Positions 8,645 to 18,254 of a stretch of DNA of 38,829 bases are shown here, in pieces. Source of the stretch: an uncultured Peptococcaceae bacterium (GTDB lineage Bacteria > Bacillota > Dehalobacteriia > UBA4068 > UBA4997); assembly GCA_947647555.1 (NCBI GenBank), contig CANSKT010000008.1:1-38829 (forward strand), written 5' to 3'. The translations under genes were made by a program, and so were the position numbers. The notes beneath the pieces are model-generated. The model was not told where the DNA came from and made no database searches. It saw nothing but the letters and a program-made list of their open reading frames with translations. Position 1 is the first letter of the stretch. The number at the start of each line of letters is the position of its first letter.

Positions 8645-8924
8645 TTATGCTGATGTTTTAGTCAAACCGATGATTTCTGAGAAAACTATTGGTCTGATTG
8701 AGGAGAACAAATATACTTTTATTGTGGCCAAAGAAGCTAACAAAATTGAAATCGCGCATGCGGTTGAGGAAGCCTTTAAGGTTAAGGTTGTTGGCGTTAA
8801 TACACGTATTGTTAAAGGCAAGGTTAAACGTATGGGTCGTTATGAGGGCAAACGCTCTGATGTTAAAAAGGCCATTGTGACCCTGCGTGAAGGCGATAGT
8901 ATTGAGATGTTCTCTGGCCTGTAA
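8637..8924 (+). CDS. rplW: 50S ribosomal protein L23
   Basis: L23 is 95 residues here, with the standard pattern: start [17 protein letters not shown], an extended loop [17 protein letters not shown] that reaches into the subunit, and the ending [14 protein letters not shown]. On the ribosome it borders the tunnel exit and is the docking site for trigger factor and SRP. Its start codon overlaps the end of rplD, and the binding site GAGGAGGTG lies within rplD. Confidence 0.97.
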   Translation: MRNYADVLVKPMISEKTIGLIEENKYTFIVAKEANKIEIAHAVEEAFKVKVVGVNTRIVKGKVKRMGRYEGKRSDVKKAIVTLREGDSIEMFSGL

Positions 8925-8944
8925 GAAAAAGGGAGGTATTGCAA

Positions 8945-9772
8945 ATGGCTATTAAAGTTTATAAGCCTACTTCGCCCGGTCGGCGCGGCATGACGGTATC
9001 TGCCTTTGAGGAAATTACCGCCACACGCCCGGAGCGTTCCCTGTTGCAGCCGTTGACCAAAAAAGGCGGCCGTAACAATCAGGGACGTATGACAACCCGG
9101 CATCAGGGCGGCGGTCATAAGAGAATGTACCGCTTGATTGATTTTAAGAGAGATAAGGATAATGTGCCGGCAAAGGTTGCTACAATTGAGTATGACCCGA
9201 ACCGCACCGCTAACATTGCATTGCTGCATTATGTTGACGGCGAAAAGCGCTATATCATTGCTCCGCAGGGCTTGAAAGTTGGCGATATGCTGGTTTCTGG
9301 TCCGCAGTCTGATATTAAGACTGGCAACGCACTGCCGCTGGCCAACATTCCGGTTGGTACTGTTGTGCACAATGTGGAAATGCGCCCTGGCTGCGGCGCC
9401 CAGATTGCCCGTTCTGCCGGTTCTTCCGTGCAGCTGATGGCCAAGCTGGATAAATACGCCACTCTGCGTCTGCCTTCTGGCGAGATGCGTCAGGTTCCGA
9501 TTGGCTGCAAGGCTACAATCGGTGTGGTTGGCAACGCTGACCAGGTTAACATCAATATCGGCAAGGCCGGCCGCAACCGTTGGTTGGGTATCCGCCCGGC
9601 AAACCGTGGTGTTGTTATGAACCCCTGCGATCACCCACATGGCGGCGGCGAGGGCCGTTCTCCGGTGGGCCGCAATCCGGTTACTCCTTGGGGCAAGCCG
9701 GCTTTGGGTGTTAAGACCAGAGATAAGAAGAAACAATCCAATAAGCTGATTGTTCGTCGGCGCACCAAGTAG
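8945..9772 (+). CDS. rplB: 50S ribosomal protein L2
   Basis: The 275-residue protein carries the L2 hallmarks: [18 protein letters not shown] near the N terminus, and the C-terminal [16 protein letters not shown] block with the conserved histidines linked to peptidyl transferase assembly. The ATG at 8945 has GGGAGGT 7 nt upstream; a TTG two codons earlier is too close to that site. It follows rplW by 20 nt in the S10 operon. Confidence 0.98.
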   Translation: MAIKVYKPTSPGRRGMTVSAFEEITATRPERSLLQPLTKKGGRNNQGRMTTRHQGGGHKRMYRLIDFKRDKDNVPAKVATIEYDPNRTANIALLHYVDGEKRYIIAPQGLKVGDMLVSGPQSDIKTGNALPLANIPVGTVVHNVEMRPGCGAQIARSAGSSVQLMAKLDKYATLRLPSGEMRQVPIGCKATIGVVGNADQVNINIGKAGRNRWLGIRPANRGVVMNPCDHPHGGGEGRSPVGRNPVTPWGKPALGVKTRDKKKQSNKLIVRRRTK

Positions 9773-9794
9773 TTGTGGAAGGAGGATTTGACTG

Positions 9795-10079
9795 ATGGGT
9801 AGAAGTTTGAAAAAAGGCCCTTATTGTGAAGGTCGCCTATTGGCTAAAATTGAGGCCATGAATGAAAGCGGCGATAAAAAGGTTATTAAAAGCTGGAGCC
9901 GCCGTTCTACAATCTTTCCGCAGATGGTTGGCCATACCATCGCTCTGCATGACGGCAGAAAACACGTGCCGGTTTATATTACTGAGGATATGGTTGGGCA
10001 TAAGCTGGGCGAGTTTGTTTTGACCAGGCGTTATCGCGGCCATGGCTCCTTGGTGGAAAAAGGCTCCAAAGCCAGATAA
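9795..10079 (+). CDS. rpsS: 30S ribosomal protein S19
   Basis: At 94 residues it is typical S19: start [12 protein letters not shown], middle [19 protein letters not shown], and end [16 protein letters not shown]. It is in the 30S head, next to S13, and contacts the A-site region and bridge B1a. AAGGAGG precedes the ATG at 9795. Order and spacing within the S10 operon are standard. Confidence 0.97.
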   Translation: MGRSLKKGPYCEGRLLAKIEAMNESGDKKVIKSWSRRSTIFPQMVGHTIALHDGRKHVPVYITEDMVGHKLGEFVLTRRYRGHGSLVEKGSKAR

Positions 10080-10125
10080 ACAGAGGAGCCGGATAAGTTA
10101 GATTACCGAGAGGAGGTAGTTGTTA

Positions 10126-10467
10126 ATGGAGGCAAAAGCCATTGCCAAATATGTTCGTATGTCCCCCAGAAAAGCTCGTTTGGTAGCTAATCTGATTAAG
10201 GGGAAGGATATACAGGAAGCTGAAGCCATTCTCCGTTACACGCCCAATAAAGCTGCTAAGGTTATTCAAAAGGTTTTGCTTTCCGCTACTGCAAACGCGG
10301 AAAACAACCTGGAATTAGATAAATCAAATCTGGTGGTTAAATCCGCAATTATTGACCAGGGACCGTCCATCAAGCGGATCAAACCCAGGGCACAGGGGCG
10401 TGCCGACCGTATGGTACACCGCACCAGCCATGTTACTGTGGTGGTTGCGGAAAGAGAGGAGGCTTAA
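10126..10467 (+). CDS. rplV: 50S ribosomal protein L22
   Basis: The 113-residue protein has the L22 motifs [16 protein letters not shown] and the C-terminal hairpin [19 protein letters not shown], which lines the exit tunnel and is where macrolide-resistance changes occur in this family. The ATG at 10126 has AGGAGGT 8 nt upstream and is preferred to an in-frame TTG at 10120. Confidence 0.97.
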   Translation: MEAKAIAKYVRMSPRKARLVANLIKGKDIQEAEAILRYTPNKAAKVIQKVLLSATANAENNLELDKSNLVVKSAIIDQGPSIKRIKPRAQGRADRMVHRTSHVTVVVAEREEA

Positions 10468-10470
10468 GCA

Positions 10471-11202
10471 GTGGGACAAAAGGTTAATCCTAAGGGGCTT
10501 CGTGTAGGCGTCATCAAAAATTGGGATTCTCGTTGGTACGCTGATAAACAATATTCCGAATTTTTGCTGGAAGATTACAAAATTCGCCAGTTCCTGAAGA
10601 AGAAATTATATCACACCGGCATTTCGCACCTGGAAATTGAGCGTGCGGCAAACCGGGTGAAAATCAGCATCTTTACTGCCAAGCCGGGCATTGTAATCGG
10701 CCGCGGCGGCGCTGATGTGGAGGTTCTGCGCCAGGAGCTGCGCAAACTGACTGATAAAAACGTATTCGTCAATATCGTGGAAGTTGCCCGTCCGGAGATG
10801 GACGCTCAACTGGTGGCTGAGAATATTGCTGACCAGCTGGAAAGACGTATTGCTTTCCGCCGGGCTATGAAGCAGGCTATGGGTCGCACCATGCGTATGG
10901 GCGCAGAGGGCATCAAAATTATGTGCTCCGGCCGTTTGGGCGGCGCTGAAATTGCCCGTACTGAATGGGTATCAGAGGGCAAAGTGCCGTTGCATACACT
11001 GCGCGCTGATATTGATTATGCAACCGCTGAAGCCAATACCACTTATGGTAAGATTGGCATTAAGGTTTGGATTTATAAAGGCGAGGTTTTGGGTGGCAGA
11101 CCGCTGCCGACTGAAGAAAAGAAAGAAGAAGCCAAGCCGAACAACAATCGCAGACAAAATCGTCCGCGTAACAGAAGAAAAGGTACGGAGGAGGGCGCAT
11201 AA
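10471..11202 (+). CDS. rpsC: 30S ribosomal protein S3
   Basis: S3 is 243 residues, starting from a GTG with a GAGAGGAGG site inside the end of rplV. The type-2 KH domain is visible as [19 protein letters not shown], and the C-terminal domain as [19 protein letters not shown] charged tail of about 30 residues, rich in Lys, Glu, Asn and Arg, extends beyond the conserved core. S3 forms part of the mRNA entry tunnel and its helicase activity. Confidence 0.97.
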   Translation: MGQKVNPKGLRVGVIKNWDSRWYADKQYSEFLLEDYKIRQFLKKKLYHTGISHLEIERAANRVKISIFTAKPGIVIGRGGADVEVLRQELRKLTDKNVFVNIVEVARPEMDAQLVAENIADQLERRIAFRRAMKQAMGRTMRMGAEGIKIMCSGRLGGAEIARTEWVSEGKVPLHTLRADIDYATAEANTTYGKIGIKVWIYKGEVLGGRPLPTEEKKEEAKPNNNRRQNRPRNRRKGTEEGA

Positions 11203-11628
11203 ATGTTATTGCCAAAAAGAGTTAAATATCGCCGCCAACACCGTGGCCGTATGAGAGGCGAAGCACATAAGGGCAATTTTGTTGCTTATGGTGAGTTTGG
11301 CCTGCAAGCACAGGAGGCCAGCTGGATTACCAGCCGGCAGATTGAAGCCGCCCGTGTTGCCATGACTCGTTATATCAAGCGTGGCGGCCAGGTTTGGATT
11401 AAGATTTTTCCGCATAAGCCCGTTACCAAAAAACCGGCTGATACCCGTATGGGTTCCGGTAAAGGCGCACCAGAGTTCTGGGTAGCCGTGGTTAAGCCGG
11501 GCAAGGTAATGTTTGAGATTGCCGGCGTTTCCGAGGAAGTGGCTCGTGAGGCTATGCGTCTGGCTGCACACAAGCTGCCGGTTAAGTGCAAGTTTGTGGT
11601 TAAAAACCAAGGGGAGGTTGAGGCATAA
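11203..11628 (+). CDS. rplP: 50S ribosomal protein L16
   Basis: This 141-residue protein starts [17 protein letters not shown] and has the conserved [19 protein letters not shown] loop near the A-site tRNA and 5S rRNA. Its ATG directly follows the rpsC stop codon, and its stop overlaps the rpmC start (TAATG), so the three genes are probably translationally coupled. Confidence 0.97.
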   Translation: MLLPKRVKYRRQHRGRMRGEAHKGNFVAYGEFGLQAQEASWITSRQIEAARVAMTRYIKRGGQVWIKIFPHKPVTKKPADTRMGSGKGAPEFWVAVVKPGKVMFEIAGVSEEVAREAMRLAAHKLPVKCKFVVKNQGEVEA

Positions 11629-11831
11629 TGAAAGCAAAGGATATCCGCGATTTGTCTAATGACGAATTGCAGAAGAAGGTTGCTGATTTGAAGGTTGAGC
11701 TGTTCAATCTGCGCTTCCGCGCAGCCACTGGCCAGCTGGAAAACCCCTCCAGCATAAAGGACGTTAAAAAAGATATGGCACGGGTTAAGACGATTATCCG
11801 TGAAAGAGAACTGAAGCAGGCCCAAGCCTAA
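11628..11831 (+). CDS. rpmC: 50S ribosomal protein L29
   Basis: L29 is 67 residues with the usual two-helix form: [35 protein letters not shown], and a basic end IIRERELKQ. It lies beside L23 at the tunnel exit. The ATG shares a base with the rplP stop codon, and a GGGGAGG site is within rplP. Confidence 0.96.
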   Translation: MKAKDIRDLSNDELQKKVADLKVELFNLRFRAATGQLENPSSIKDVKKDMARVKTIIRERELKQAQA

Positions 11832-11852
11832 AGAAAGGAGGAGCAGTTTTTA

Positions 11853-12122
11853 ATGAACACGGCTGATAGAAAAAACCGCAAAAGCCAGATTGGTATTGTG
11901 GTTTCTGATAAAATGGAAAAAACCATTGTTGTTAAGGTGGAAACTCGTGTAGCTCATCCTCTTTATGGTAGAACCATGCTGACCAGCAAAAAGTATAAGG
12001 CACACGATGAAAATAACGAAGCCCGCATTGGCGATAGAGTGCAAATTGTGGAAACCAGACCTTTGTCCAAGGATAAGAGATGGCGTCTGCAAACCATCGT
12101 GGAGAAGGCTCCGGTTATCTAA
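11853..12122 (+). CDS. rpsQ: 30S ribosomal protein S17
   Basis: The 89-residue protein has the S17 OB-fold signatures [21 protein letters not shown] and the [20 protein letters not shown] tail, broken here by no gap. It is a primary 16S rRNA binder needed early in 30S assembly. AAAGGAGG precedes the ATG at 11853. It is followed by rplN in standard order. Confidence 0.97.
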   Translation: MNTADRKNRKSQIGIVVSDKMEKTIVVKVETRVAHPLYGRTMLTSKKYKAHDENNEARIGDRVQIVETRPLSKDKRWRLQTIVEKAPVI

Positions 12123-12154
12123 GGCAGACTAATATAGAAAGGAGCGGCTTTTAA

Positions 12155-12523
12155 ATGATTCAAGCTGAAACCAGATTAAAAGTCGGTGACAATACTGGCG
12201 CCAAGGAGCTGCTGTGCATTAAGGTTTTGGGCGGTTCAAAGCGGCGCTACGCCACTGTTGGGGACGTGATTATGTGTTCTGTTAAGGTGGCAACACCCGG
12301 CGGCGTGGTTAAGAAAGGTGACGTTGTCCGCGCTGTTGTGGTACGCACCAAAAAAGCAATTAAACGCCCGGACGGTTCATATATCCGTTTTGATGAGAAC
12401 ACCGGCGTAATTATCAATGAGCAAAACCAGCCAAGAGGTACCCGTATTTTCGGGCCTGTGGCCAGAGAGCTGAGAGAACGCGATTTTATGAAAATCGTTT
12501 CCCTGGCTCCCGAAGTGCTGTAA
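12155..12523 (+). CDS. rplN: 50S ribosomal protein L14
   Basis: At 122 residues L14 shows the family start [18 protein letters not shown], the central [20 protein letters not shown], and the end [17 protein letters not shown]. It sits at the subunit interface (bridge B8) and is the binding site of the silencing factor RsfS. AAAGGAG precedes the ATG. It usually marks the start of the spc gene set. Confidence 0.97.
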   Translation: MIQAETRLKVGDNTGAKELLCIKVLGGSKRRYATVGDVIMCSVKVATPGGVVKKGDVVRAVVVRTKKAIKRPDGSYIRFDENTGVIINEQNQPRGTRIFGPVARELRERDFMKIVSLAPEVL

Positions 12524-12541
12524 TGGCCGGGAGGTGGAATA

Positions 12542-12868
12542 ATGGCGAACAAGTTACACGTTAAAAAAGGTGATACTGTGGTGGTGATTGCCGGCAAAGA
12601 CGCCGGCGTAACCGGCAAGGTTTTGACAGCCAGCCCGGCCAAAGGCAAGGTGGTTGTGGAGAATGTTGCCATGGTTAAACGCCACACCAAGCCCAGCAAG
12701 AATGACCCACAGGGCGGCATTAAGGAAAAAGAGGCTTTTATTGATGCTTCCAATGTGATGATGTATTGCCCCAAATGCAAAAAGGGCGTGCGTTTGGCTC
12801 ATGTTGAGGGCAAAAACGGCAAACGCGTGCGCGCTTGCGTTAAATGCGGCAGCAAATTTGATAAGTAG
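12542..12868 (+). CDS. rplX: 50S ribosomal protein L24
   Basis: The 108-residue protein has an N-terminal KOW motif ([20 protein letters not shown]) and a C-terminal zinc-ribbon-like pair, CPKC near residue 77 and CVKC near residue 100, as in many clostridial L24 proteins. L24 starts 50S assembly and lies near the tunnel exit. GGGAGGTGG precedes the ATG at 12542. Confidence 0.97.
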   Translation: MANKLHVKKGDTVVVIAGKDAGVTGKVLTASPAKGKVVVENVAMVKRHTKPSKNDPQGGIKEKEAFIDASNVMMYCPKCKKGVRLAHVEGKNGKRVRACVKCGSKFDK

Positions 12869-12892
12869 TGAGAGAAAGGAGGAGCTTTTAAA

Positions 12893-13438
12893 ATGGCAAA
12901 CAGATTAAAAGAACGCTATGAAAGCGAGATTAGACCTTCTCTCCAGGAAAAATTTGCTTATAAAAATGTGATGGAAATTCCCAAGCTGGAAAAGGTCGTT
13001 ATTAATATGGGTTTGGGTGAGGCTGTGCAGAACCCCAAGGCGTTGGACGCTGCGGTTTCTGATTTGGCCACCATTTCCGGCCAGAAGCCGATTGTGACCA
13101 GAGCCAAAAAATCCATTGCCTCTTTCAAAATCAGAGAGGGTATGGCGATTGGCTGCAAGGTTACTCTGCGCGGCCAGCGTATGTATGAATTTGTGGATAA
13201 GCTGATTTCAGTTTCTCTGCCCCGTGTACGTGACTTTAAGGGCGTTTCTGATAAAGCCTTTGACGGCCGCGGCAATTATACGCTGGGCCTGAAGGAACAG
13301 CTGATTTTCCCGGAAATTGATTACGAAAAGATTGACCGTCTGCGCGGTTTGGAGGTTTGTTTTGTGACCAGCGCCAAAACTGACGCTGAATGTAAGGAAT
13401 TGCTTGCTCAAATGGGTATGCCTTACGCTAATAATTAG
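12893..13438 (+). CDS. rplE: 50S ribosomal protein L5
   Basis: L5 is 181 residues with [18 protein letters not shown], a [22 protein letters not shown] block, and a C-terminal domain ending [12 protein letters not shown]. It binds 5S rRNA and helps form the central protuberance, contacting P-site tRNA. AAAGGAGG precedes the ATG. It is followed 11 nt later by rpsN. Confidence 0.98.
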   Translation: MANRLKERYESEIRPSLQEKFAYKNVMEIPKLEKVVINMGLGEAVQNPKALDAAVSDLATISGQKPIVTRAKKSIASFKIREGMAIGCKVTLRGQRMYEFVDKLISVSLPRVRDFKGVSDKAFDGRGNYTLGLKEQLIFPEIDYEKIDRLRGLEVCFVTSAKTDAECKELLAQMGMPYANN

Positions 13439-13449
13439 GAGGGAATCTT

Positions 13450-13635
13450 GTGGCTAAGAAATCTATGATTGCCAAGCAACAACGGAAACCTAAGTTTCAG
13501 GTTCGGGGTTACAACCGCTGCAAAATCTGCGGCCGCCCTCATGCGTATATGCGTAAATTCGGCATTTGCCGTATTTGTTTCCGTGAGCTGGCTTATAAAG
13601 GCGAAATCCCCGGCGTGACCAAAGCCAGTTGGTAA
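13450..13635 (+). CDS. rpsN: 30S ribosomal protein S14, zinc-binding type
   Basis: This 61-residue S14 is the short C+ form. Four cysteines in CKIC and CRIC bracket the HAYMRKFG turn and should bind zinc. The GTG start at 13450 has TAGGAGGG upstream, partly within the rplE stop. The zinc-type form in this position is usual for Gram-positive bacteria and supports the Bacillota assignment. Confidence 0.97.
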   Translation: MAKKSMIAKQQRKPKFQVRGYNRCKICGRPHAYMRKFGICRICFRELAYKGEIPGVTKASW

Positions 13636-13669
13636 AAGGCCGGAGCTTTAAGGAAGGAGGTATATCCTA

Positions 13670-14068
13670 ATGGTTGTTACTGACCCTATCGCTGATTTTT
13701 TGACAAGAATCAGAAATGCCAATATGGTATTAATGGATAAGGTGGAAATTCCTGCGTCAAAAACCAAGATGGGCCTGGCTGAAATTTTGAAGGCTGAGGG
13801 CTTCATCAATGATGTGGAACTGATTGAGGACGGCAAGCAGGGTGTTATCAGAGTTTATCTGAAATACGGTGCTGGCCGGGAAAAAATTATTAACGGATTG
13901 AAAAGAATCTCCAAGCCCGGTTTGAGGGTTTATGCCGGCAAGGACGAACTGCCGCGCGTGATGGGCGGCCTGGGCATTGCCATAATCTCAACCTCCAAAG
14001 GGCTGATGGTTGACAGAGTTGCTCGTAAAGAGGGACTCGGCGGCGAGGTTCTCTGCTATGTATGGTAA
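13670..14068 (+). CDS. rpsH: 30S ribosomal protein S8
   Basis: The 132-residue protein has the S8 start [15 protein letters not shown] and the C-terminal [14 protein letters not shown] and GGEVLCYVW signatures. It is a primary binder of the 16S central domain and, in E. coli, the feedback repressor of the spc operon. AAGGAGG precedes the ATG at 13670. Confidence 0.97.
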   Translation: MVVTDPIADFLTRIRNANMVLMDKVEIPASKTKMGLAEILKAEGFINDVELIEDGKQGVIRVYLKYGAGREKIINGLKRISKPGLRVYAGKDELPRVMGGLGIAIISTSKGLMVDRVARKEGLGGEVLCYVW

Positions 14069-14097
14069 GAAGGCAGAAGAAAGAGGTGTTTTAGAGA

Positions 14098-14640
14098 ATG
14101 TCCAGAATTGGTAAACTGCCCATTGTCATTCCGGCAGGCGTAGATGTGACGATTGACGGCCATAAGGTTACCGTTAAGGGACCCAAAGGCGAGATGTCGC
14201 ATGATGTGCGCCCGGAGATTGACGTTACGGTGGAAGCCGGCCAGGTTTTGGTGAAAAGAGACAGCGATGAGGCAAGAATCCGCTCTTATCATGGTTTAAC
14301 CAGGGCTTTGCTGGCCAATATGGTAACAGGTGTTAGCGCCGGCTTTGAACGCAAGCTTACTATCATCGGTGTTGGTTACCGCGCTGCTGTACAGAATAAT
14401 GTTCTGTCCTTGAGTGTTGGTAAATCTCACCCGGTGGAAATGCCGGCACCGGAGGGTGTGGTTATTACCTGCCCCACGCCTACTCAGATTGTTTTGAGCG
14501 GTTATAATAAAGAGGTTTTGGGTGGCTTTGCTGCCAAAATCCGCGCACAGCGTCCGCCGGAACCCTATAAGGGCAAAGGTATTCGCTATGAAAATGAATA
14601 TGTGGCCAAGAAAGCCGGTAAAACCGGCGCCAAAAAATAA
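14098..14640 (+). CDS. rplF: 50S ribosomal protein L6
   Basis: L6 is 180 residues with two alpha/beta domains. It starts MSRIGKLPIVIPAGVDV, and the second domain ends in RPPEPYKGKGIRYENEYV followed by a basic Lys/Gly tail. It binds near the factor-binding centre and sarcin-ricin loop. The site upstream of the ATG (AAGAGGTG) is modest. A 119-nt gap with a possible promoter follows. Confidence 0.97.
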   Translation: MSRIGKLPIVIPAGVDVTIDGHKVTVKGPKGEMSHDVRPEIDVTVEAGQVLVKRDSDEARIRSYHGLTRALLANMVTGVSAGFERKLTIIGVGYRAAVQNNVLSLSVGKSHPVEMPAPEGVVITCPTPTQIVLSGYNKEVLGGFAAKIRAQRPPEPYKGKGIRYENEYVAKKAGKTGAKK

Positions 14641-14661
14641 TCGGCCGAAGTCTTTAGCTGC

Positions 14662-14692
14662 TTGATTATTCGCCGGGCTTTTGGTATATAAT
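14662..14692 (+). promoter_or_regulatory. Possible internal promoter before rplR
   Basis: In the 119-nt gap after rplF, TTGATT (14662-14667) is followed after 17 nt by TATATA (14685-14690), with an overlapping TATAAT at 14687-14692 (19-nt spacing). The other gaps of the cluster are mostly short, so a secondary promoter for rplR and later genes is plausible. Confidence 0.4.
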
Positions 14693-14759
14693 TTATATAT
14701 CTGGCCTGGACGCATATCAACGGCGCTTGAAAGATAACTTAAAAAGGAAGTGAAAAACC

Positions 14760-15122
14760 TTGTTTAAAAAGGTAGACCGCAAGGCAAGACGCCAGAAAAA
14801 GCATTATCGCGTGCGCCGCAATATCTCCGGCACCGCTGAATATCCCAGACTGGCAGTCTATCGCAGTGCGAAGCATATATACGCACAGATTATTGATGAC
14901 ACCCTGGGCCACACATTGGCGGCGGCTTCCACATTGGACGCCAGCCTGAAGGAAAATTATGGCGGCAACACAGAGGCTGCCAAGGCCGTGGGCAAGCTTT
15001 TGGCTGAACGCGCGCTGGCAAAAGGTATCAAGGGTGTTGTTTTTGACCGTGGCGGACTCCTGTATCATGGTCGGGTTGCAGCTCTGGCGGAGGGCGCCAG
15101 AGAGGGCGGCCTGGAATTTTAA
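14760..15122 (+). CDS. rplR: 50S ribosomal protein L18
   Basis: The 120-residue protein has the basic L18 N terminus ([20 protein letters not shown]), the [16 protein letters not shown] core and the C-terminal [20 protein letters not shown]. It binds 5S rRNA with L5. It starts from TTG at 14760 with AAGGAAG about 9 nt upstream, and no in-frame ATG fits the family. It may be driven in part by the promoter in the gap before it. Confidence 0.96.
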   Translation: MFKKVDRKARRQKKHYRVRRNISGTAEYPRLAVYRSAKHIYAQIIDDTLGHTLAAASTLDASLKENYGGNTEAAKAVGKLLAERALAKGIKGVVFDRGGLLYHGRVAALAEGAREGGLEF

Positions 15123-15138
15123 GAGGAGGATATAAAAC

Positions 15139-15645
15139 ATGGCTAGATTTGAAGCTAAAGATAATACGCCTGAAATGATTGAAACCGTTGTGCATATCAA
15201 TCGCGTGGCCAAGGTTGTTAAGGGCGGCAGACGTCAGCGTTTTGCAGCTTTGATGGTGGTTGGCGACGGCAAGGGCAATGTGGGCTTTGGCATCGGCAAA
15301 GCCACCGAGGTGCCGGAGGCTATCCGCAAGGCTGTGGAAGCTGCCAAGAAAGATATGGTTCATGTGCCGATTTTGCACACCACCGTTCCGCATGAGGTGG
15401 TTGGCGTGTTTGGCTCTGGCCGGGTTATGCTGAAACCGGCTGCTCCTGGTACCGGCGTTATTGCCGGCGGCCCGGTGCGTGCCGTTTTGGAGGCTGCTGG
15501 TTATTCCAACATTTTGACCAAGTCTTTAGGCTCCAATAACCCGATTAACATGGTGCGCGCCACCATGGAGGGCTTGAAGAGCATGAAAACAGCTGAACAG
15601 GTTGCACGGCTGCGCGGCAAAACCGTGGAAGAAATTTTGGGCTAG
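15139..15645 (+). CDS. rpsE: 30S ribosomal protein S5
   Basis: S5 is 168 residues with the N-terminal double-stranded RNA-binding-like domain ([21 protein letters not shown]) and the C-terminal [20 protein letters not shown] and [12 protein letters not shown] signatures. It lies at the mRNA entry site and affects decoding accuracy. AAGAGGAGG precedes the ATG at 15139. Confidence 0.98.
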   Translation: MARFEAKDNTPEMIETVVHINRVAKVVKGGRRQRFAALMVVGDGKGNVGFGIGKATEVPEAIRKAVEAAKKDMVHVPILHTTVPHEVVGVFGSGRVMLKPAAPGTGVIAGGPVRAVLEAAGYSNILTKSLGSNNPINMVRATMEGLKSMKTAEQVARLRGKTVEEILG

Positions 15646-15656
15646 GAGGGTTGACA

Positions 15657-15836
15657 ATGGCTAAAATTAAAATTACGCTTGTCAAAAGCCCGATTGGCTA
15701 TAACAAGAAACAAAGAGCTATCGCAGTTTCTTTGGGGCTGCGTAAATTGCACAGCAGTGTAATGCAGGAGGATACTCCCGATATTATGGGTAAGGTTCGT
15801 AAAATTGCCCATCTTGTTAAAGTGGAGCAAGCCTAA
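15657..15836 (+). CDS. rpmD: 50S ribosomal protein L30
   Basis: At 59 residues this is typical bacterial L30: [20 protein letters not shown], then a helix and the [16 protein letters not shown] end. The ATG at 15657 is preferred because TAGGAGGG lies 6 nt upstream; an in-frame TTG at 15651 abuts that site. It is the standard neighbour between rpsE and rplO. Confidence 0.96.
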   Translation: MAKIKITLVKSPIGYNKKQRAIAVSLGLRKLHSSVMQEDTPDIMGKVRKIAHLVKVEQA

Positions 15837-15861
15837 GCTTTTAGATTAGGGAGGTGTAAAA

Positions 15862-16299
15862 ATGCAACTGAATGATTTGCGCCCGAACGAGGGCTCCAGG
15901 CCGAAGCATGTCCGCAAGGGCCGGGGCATTGGCTCCACGCTGGGCAAAACCAGCGGCCGCGGTCAGAAAGGCCAAAAGGCCAGAAGCGGCGGTGGGGTTC
16001 GCTTGGGCTTTGAGGGCGGCCAGATGCCGATTTATCGCCGGTTGCCCAAACGTGGCTTTAAGAACCACTTCCGCAAGGAGTTTGTGCCGGTGGCGCTGGC
16101 TGATTTGGAGCGTTTTGAAAATGGCACAGTGGTTACAGAGGAGCTGTTGCTGCAAAGTGGTGTTGTCAAGAATAAGCGTGATGGCTTAAAGGTGTTGGCG
16201 AACGGAGAATTGACTAAGCAGCTAACGGTTGCTCTGCCTTGCTCAAAAGCAGCTTCCGATAAGATTGTGGCTGCCGGCGGCAAAGTTGAGGTGAAATAA
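15862..16299 (+). CDS. rplO: 50S ribosomal protein L15
   Basis: The 145-residue protein has the glycine-rich N terminus of L15 ([14 protein letters not shown] and [20 protein letters not shown]) and a C-terminal globular domain ending [10 protein letters not shown]. It is a late 50S assembly protein. GGGAGGTG precedes the ATG at 15862. Its stop is one base from the secY start, so the two are likely coupled. Confidence 0.97.
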   Translation: MQLNDLRPNEGSRPKHVRKGRGIGSTLGKTSGRGQKGQKARSGGGVRLGFEGGQMPIYRRLPKRGFKNHFRKEFVPVALADLERFENGTVVTEELLLQSGVVKNKRDGLKVLANGELTKQLTVALPCSKAASDKIVAAGGKVEVK

Positions 16300-16300
16300 T

Positions 16301-17554
16301 TTGTTAACTACTTTGAAAAATGCCTGGAAGATTGCAGAGCTGCGCAAAAAGATTGTGTTTACGCTGCTGATGTTTGTGGTTTTCCGCATGGCGGCTCATA
16401 TCCCGGTACCGGGAATTAGCAAGGACGCTATTGGTGAACTTTTTGGTTCTGACCTCTGGACGTTGATGGATACTTTTTCCGGCGGTTCATTGAAATATTT
16501 TACGGTTTGCGCTATGGGTATTATGCCTTATATTAACGCTTCAATTATCATGAACCTGTTAACGATTGCCATTCCGTATTTTGAAAATCTGGCCAGAGAG
16601 GGCCAGGAAGGCCGCAAGAAAATGGCGCAGTATACGCGTTATGGTGCAATCGGCCTGGCCTTTTTGCAGTCCATCGGTATGACGTTCTATATCAACAGTG
16701 CTTTGGAAAACCCCGGCATTTTCAGCTATTTGGTAGTTGCGCTGACCCTGACAGCCGGCACCTGCTTCTTGATGTGGTTAGGTGAATTAATCACTGAACA
16801 TGGTATCGGCAATGGCATTTCACTGATAATTTTTATCGGTATTTTATCCGGTATGCCCAGCACAATTCGTACAATCGTTACTTCTGTGCAGGGCGGCCAG
16901 ACCAATATCATCACTGTTATTTTATTTGTTATTCTGGCGGTTTTGATTATCGCCGGCGTGGTATTTATCCAGGAGGCTCAACGTCGTATTCCGGTTCAGT
17001 ATGCTAAACGCATGGTGGGTCGTCGTATGTATGGCGGTCAGGGCAGCCATATTCCGATTAAGGTTAACCAGACTGGCGTTATTCCGATTATTTTTGCCAT
17101 GTCATTGCTGATGTTGCCTGCGGTTTTGGCTGGTTTCTTCCCCAATAACGGCTTCGCGTCCTTTATTGCTGGTATGTTTACCCAGGGTTCCTGGTTCCAC
17201 ATGTTTATGTATGTACTGCTGATTATCTTCTTCACCTATTTCTACACTGCGGTTACTTTTAACTGCCGTGAAGTGGCGGAGAATTTGCAGAAGAATGGCG
17301 GCTTTATTCCTGGCCTGCGTCCGGGCAAGCCCACTTCTGAGTATTTGGACGGCGTTTTAACCAGAATTACTCTGGCTGGCGCCATTTTCCTGGCTGCTAT
17401 TGCTGTTTTGCCTTTCCTGGCCAGCAAACTTTCCGGTCTTAACATCTATTTTGGTGGCACATCGCTGCTGATTGTGGTTGGCGTGGCTTTGGATACTATG
17501 AAGCAGCTGGATAACCAGATTATGGAACGGCAGTATTCTGGATTTATGAAGTAA
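16301..17554 (+). CDS. secY: Protein translocase channel subunit SecY
   Basis: SecY (417 residues) forms the protein-conducting channel of the Sec translocon in the cytoplasmic membrane. The sequence has ten predicted membrane helices. Family landmarks are RMAAHIPVPGI at the end of helix 1, the plug region with GGSLKYFTVCAMGIMPYINASI, GELITEHGIGNGISLII, and the C-terminal loop GFIPGLRPGKPTSEYLD. It starts at TTG 16301, immediately after rplO, with a GAGGTG site at the end of that gene. Placement before adk and map is standard. Confidence 0.98.
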   Translation: MLTTLKNAWKIAELRKKIVFTLLMFVVFRMAAHIPVPGISKDAIGELFGSDLWTLMDTFSGGSLKYFTVCAMGIMPYINASIIMNLLTIAIPYFENLAREGQEGRKKMAQYTRYGAIGLAFLQSIGMTFYINSALENPGIFSYLVVALTLTAGTCFLMWLGELITEHGIGNGISLIIFIGILSGMPSTIRTIVTSVQGGQTNIITVILFVILAVLIIAGVVFIQEAQRRIPVQYAKRMVGRRMYGGQGSHIPIKVNQTGVIPIIFAMSLLMLPAVLAGFFPNNGFASFIAGMFTQGSWFHMFMYVLLIIFFTYFYTAVTFNCREVAENLQKNGGFIPGLRPGKPTSEYLDGVLTRITLAGAIFLAAIAVLPFLASKLSGLNIYFGGTSLLIVVGVALDTMKQLDNQIMERQYSGFMK

Positions 17555-17566
17555 GGAGGCGGAACT

Positions 17567-18217
17567 ATGAATATTGTTTTAATGGGGCCGCCCGGGGCCG
17601 GTAAAGGCACCCAGGCCGACGTTATGGCTCGCAACCTCTTTGTACCGCATATTTCCACCGGCGACATTTTCCGTGCCAACATTAAAGCTGGCACGGAATT
17701 GGGTCAGCTGGCTAATCAATATATCAGCAAAGGCGATTTGGTGCCGGACGAGGTGACCATGGGCATGATTAAAGACCGTTTGGCGGAAGAAGATTGCGCC
17801 GATGGCTTTATTCTTGACGGTCTGCCGCGCACCATTGGTCAGGCTGACGCTCTGGAGGCCATTTTGACCGAACAGGGCAAAAAACTGGATAAGGTTGTGA
17901 ATATTGATGTGCCGGCAGAATTGCTGATTGCTCGTCTGAGCGGCCGGCGCGTTTGCCGCAACTGTTCCCAGACCTATCATTTGGAAAATAATCCGCCGAC
18001 GGAGCCGGGCCGCTGTGATGAATGCGGCGGTGAGCTTTATCAGCGCGCGGACGATTCTGAAGAAACAATCAAAAACCGTCTTGATGTTTATATGGCGCAG
18101 TCAGAACCGCTGATTGCCTATTATGAGCAAAAGGGTTTGCTGCTTTCTATTAACGGCAACCAGTCCATTAACAATGTGCTGGTTGATATCGGCAAGGGCC
18201 TGGGCCAAAGCTGGTAA
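17567..18217 (+). CDS. adk: Adenylate kinase, zinc-lid type
   Basis: Adenylate kinase converts ATP and AMP to two ADP. The 216-residue protein has the P-loop GPPGAGKGT at 7-15 and a LID domain with four cysteines (C130, C133, C150, C153) that bind zinc, as in Gram-positive enzymes. The usual DGFPRT motif reads DGLPRT at residues 84-89, a Leu for the common Phe. AAGGAGG precedes the ATG at 17567. It is part of the secY-adk-map segment. Confidence 0.97.
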   Translation: MNIVLMGPPGAGKGTQADVMARNLFVPHISTGDIFRANIKAGTELGQLANQYISKGDLVPDEVTMGMIKDRLAEEDCADGFILDGLPRTIGQADALEAILTEQGKKLDKVVNIDVPAELLIARLSGRRVCRNCSQTYHLENNPPTEPGRCDECGGELYQRADDSEETIKNRLDVYMAQSEPLIAYYEQKGLLLSINGNQSINNVLVDIGKGLGQSW

Positions 18218-18254
18218 GCCGGTGAGTATTTTTGAGAAAAAAGGCGGCAGAAAT

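Noticed and set aside
18114-18254. Longer map gene overlapping adk
   Set aside because: The extension is the adk gene read in another frame, and family members begin at the later Met.
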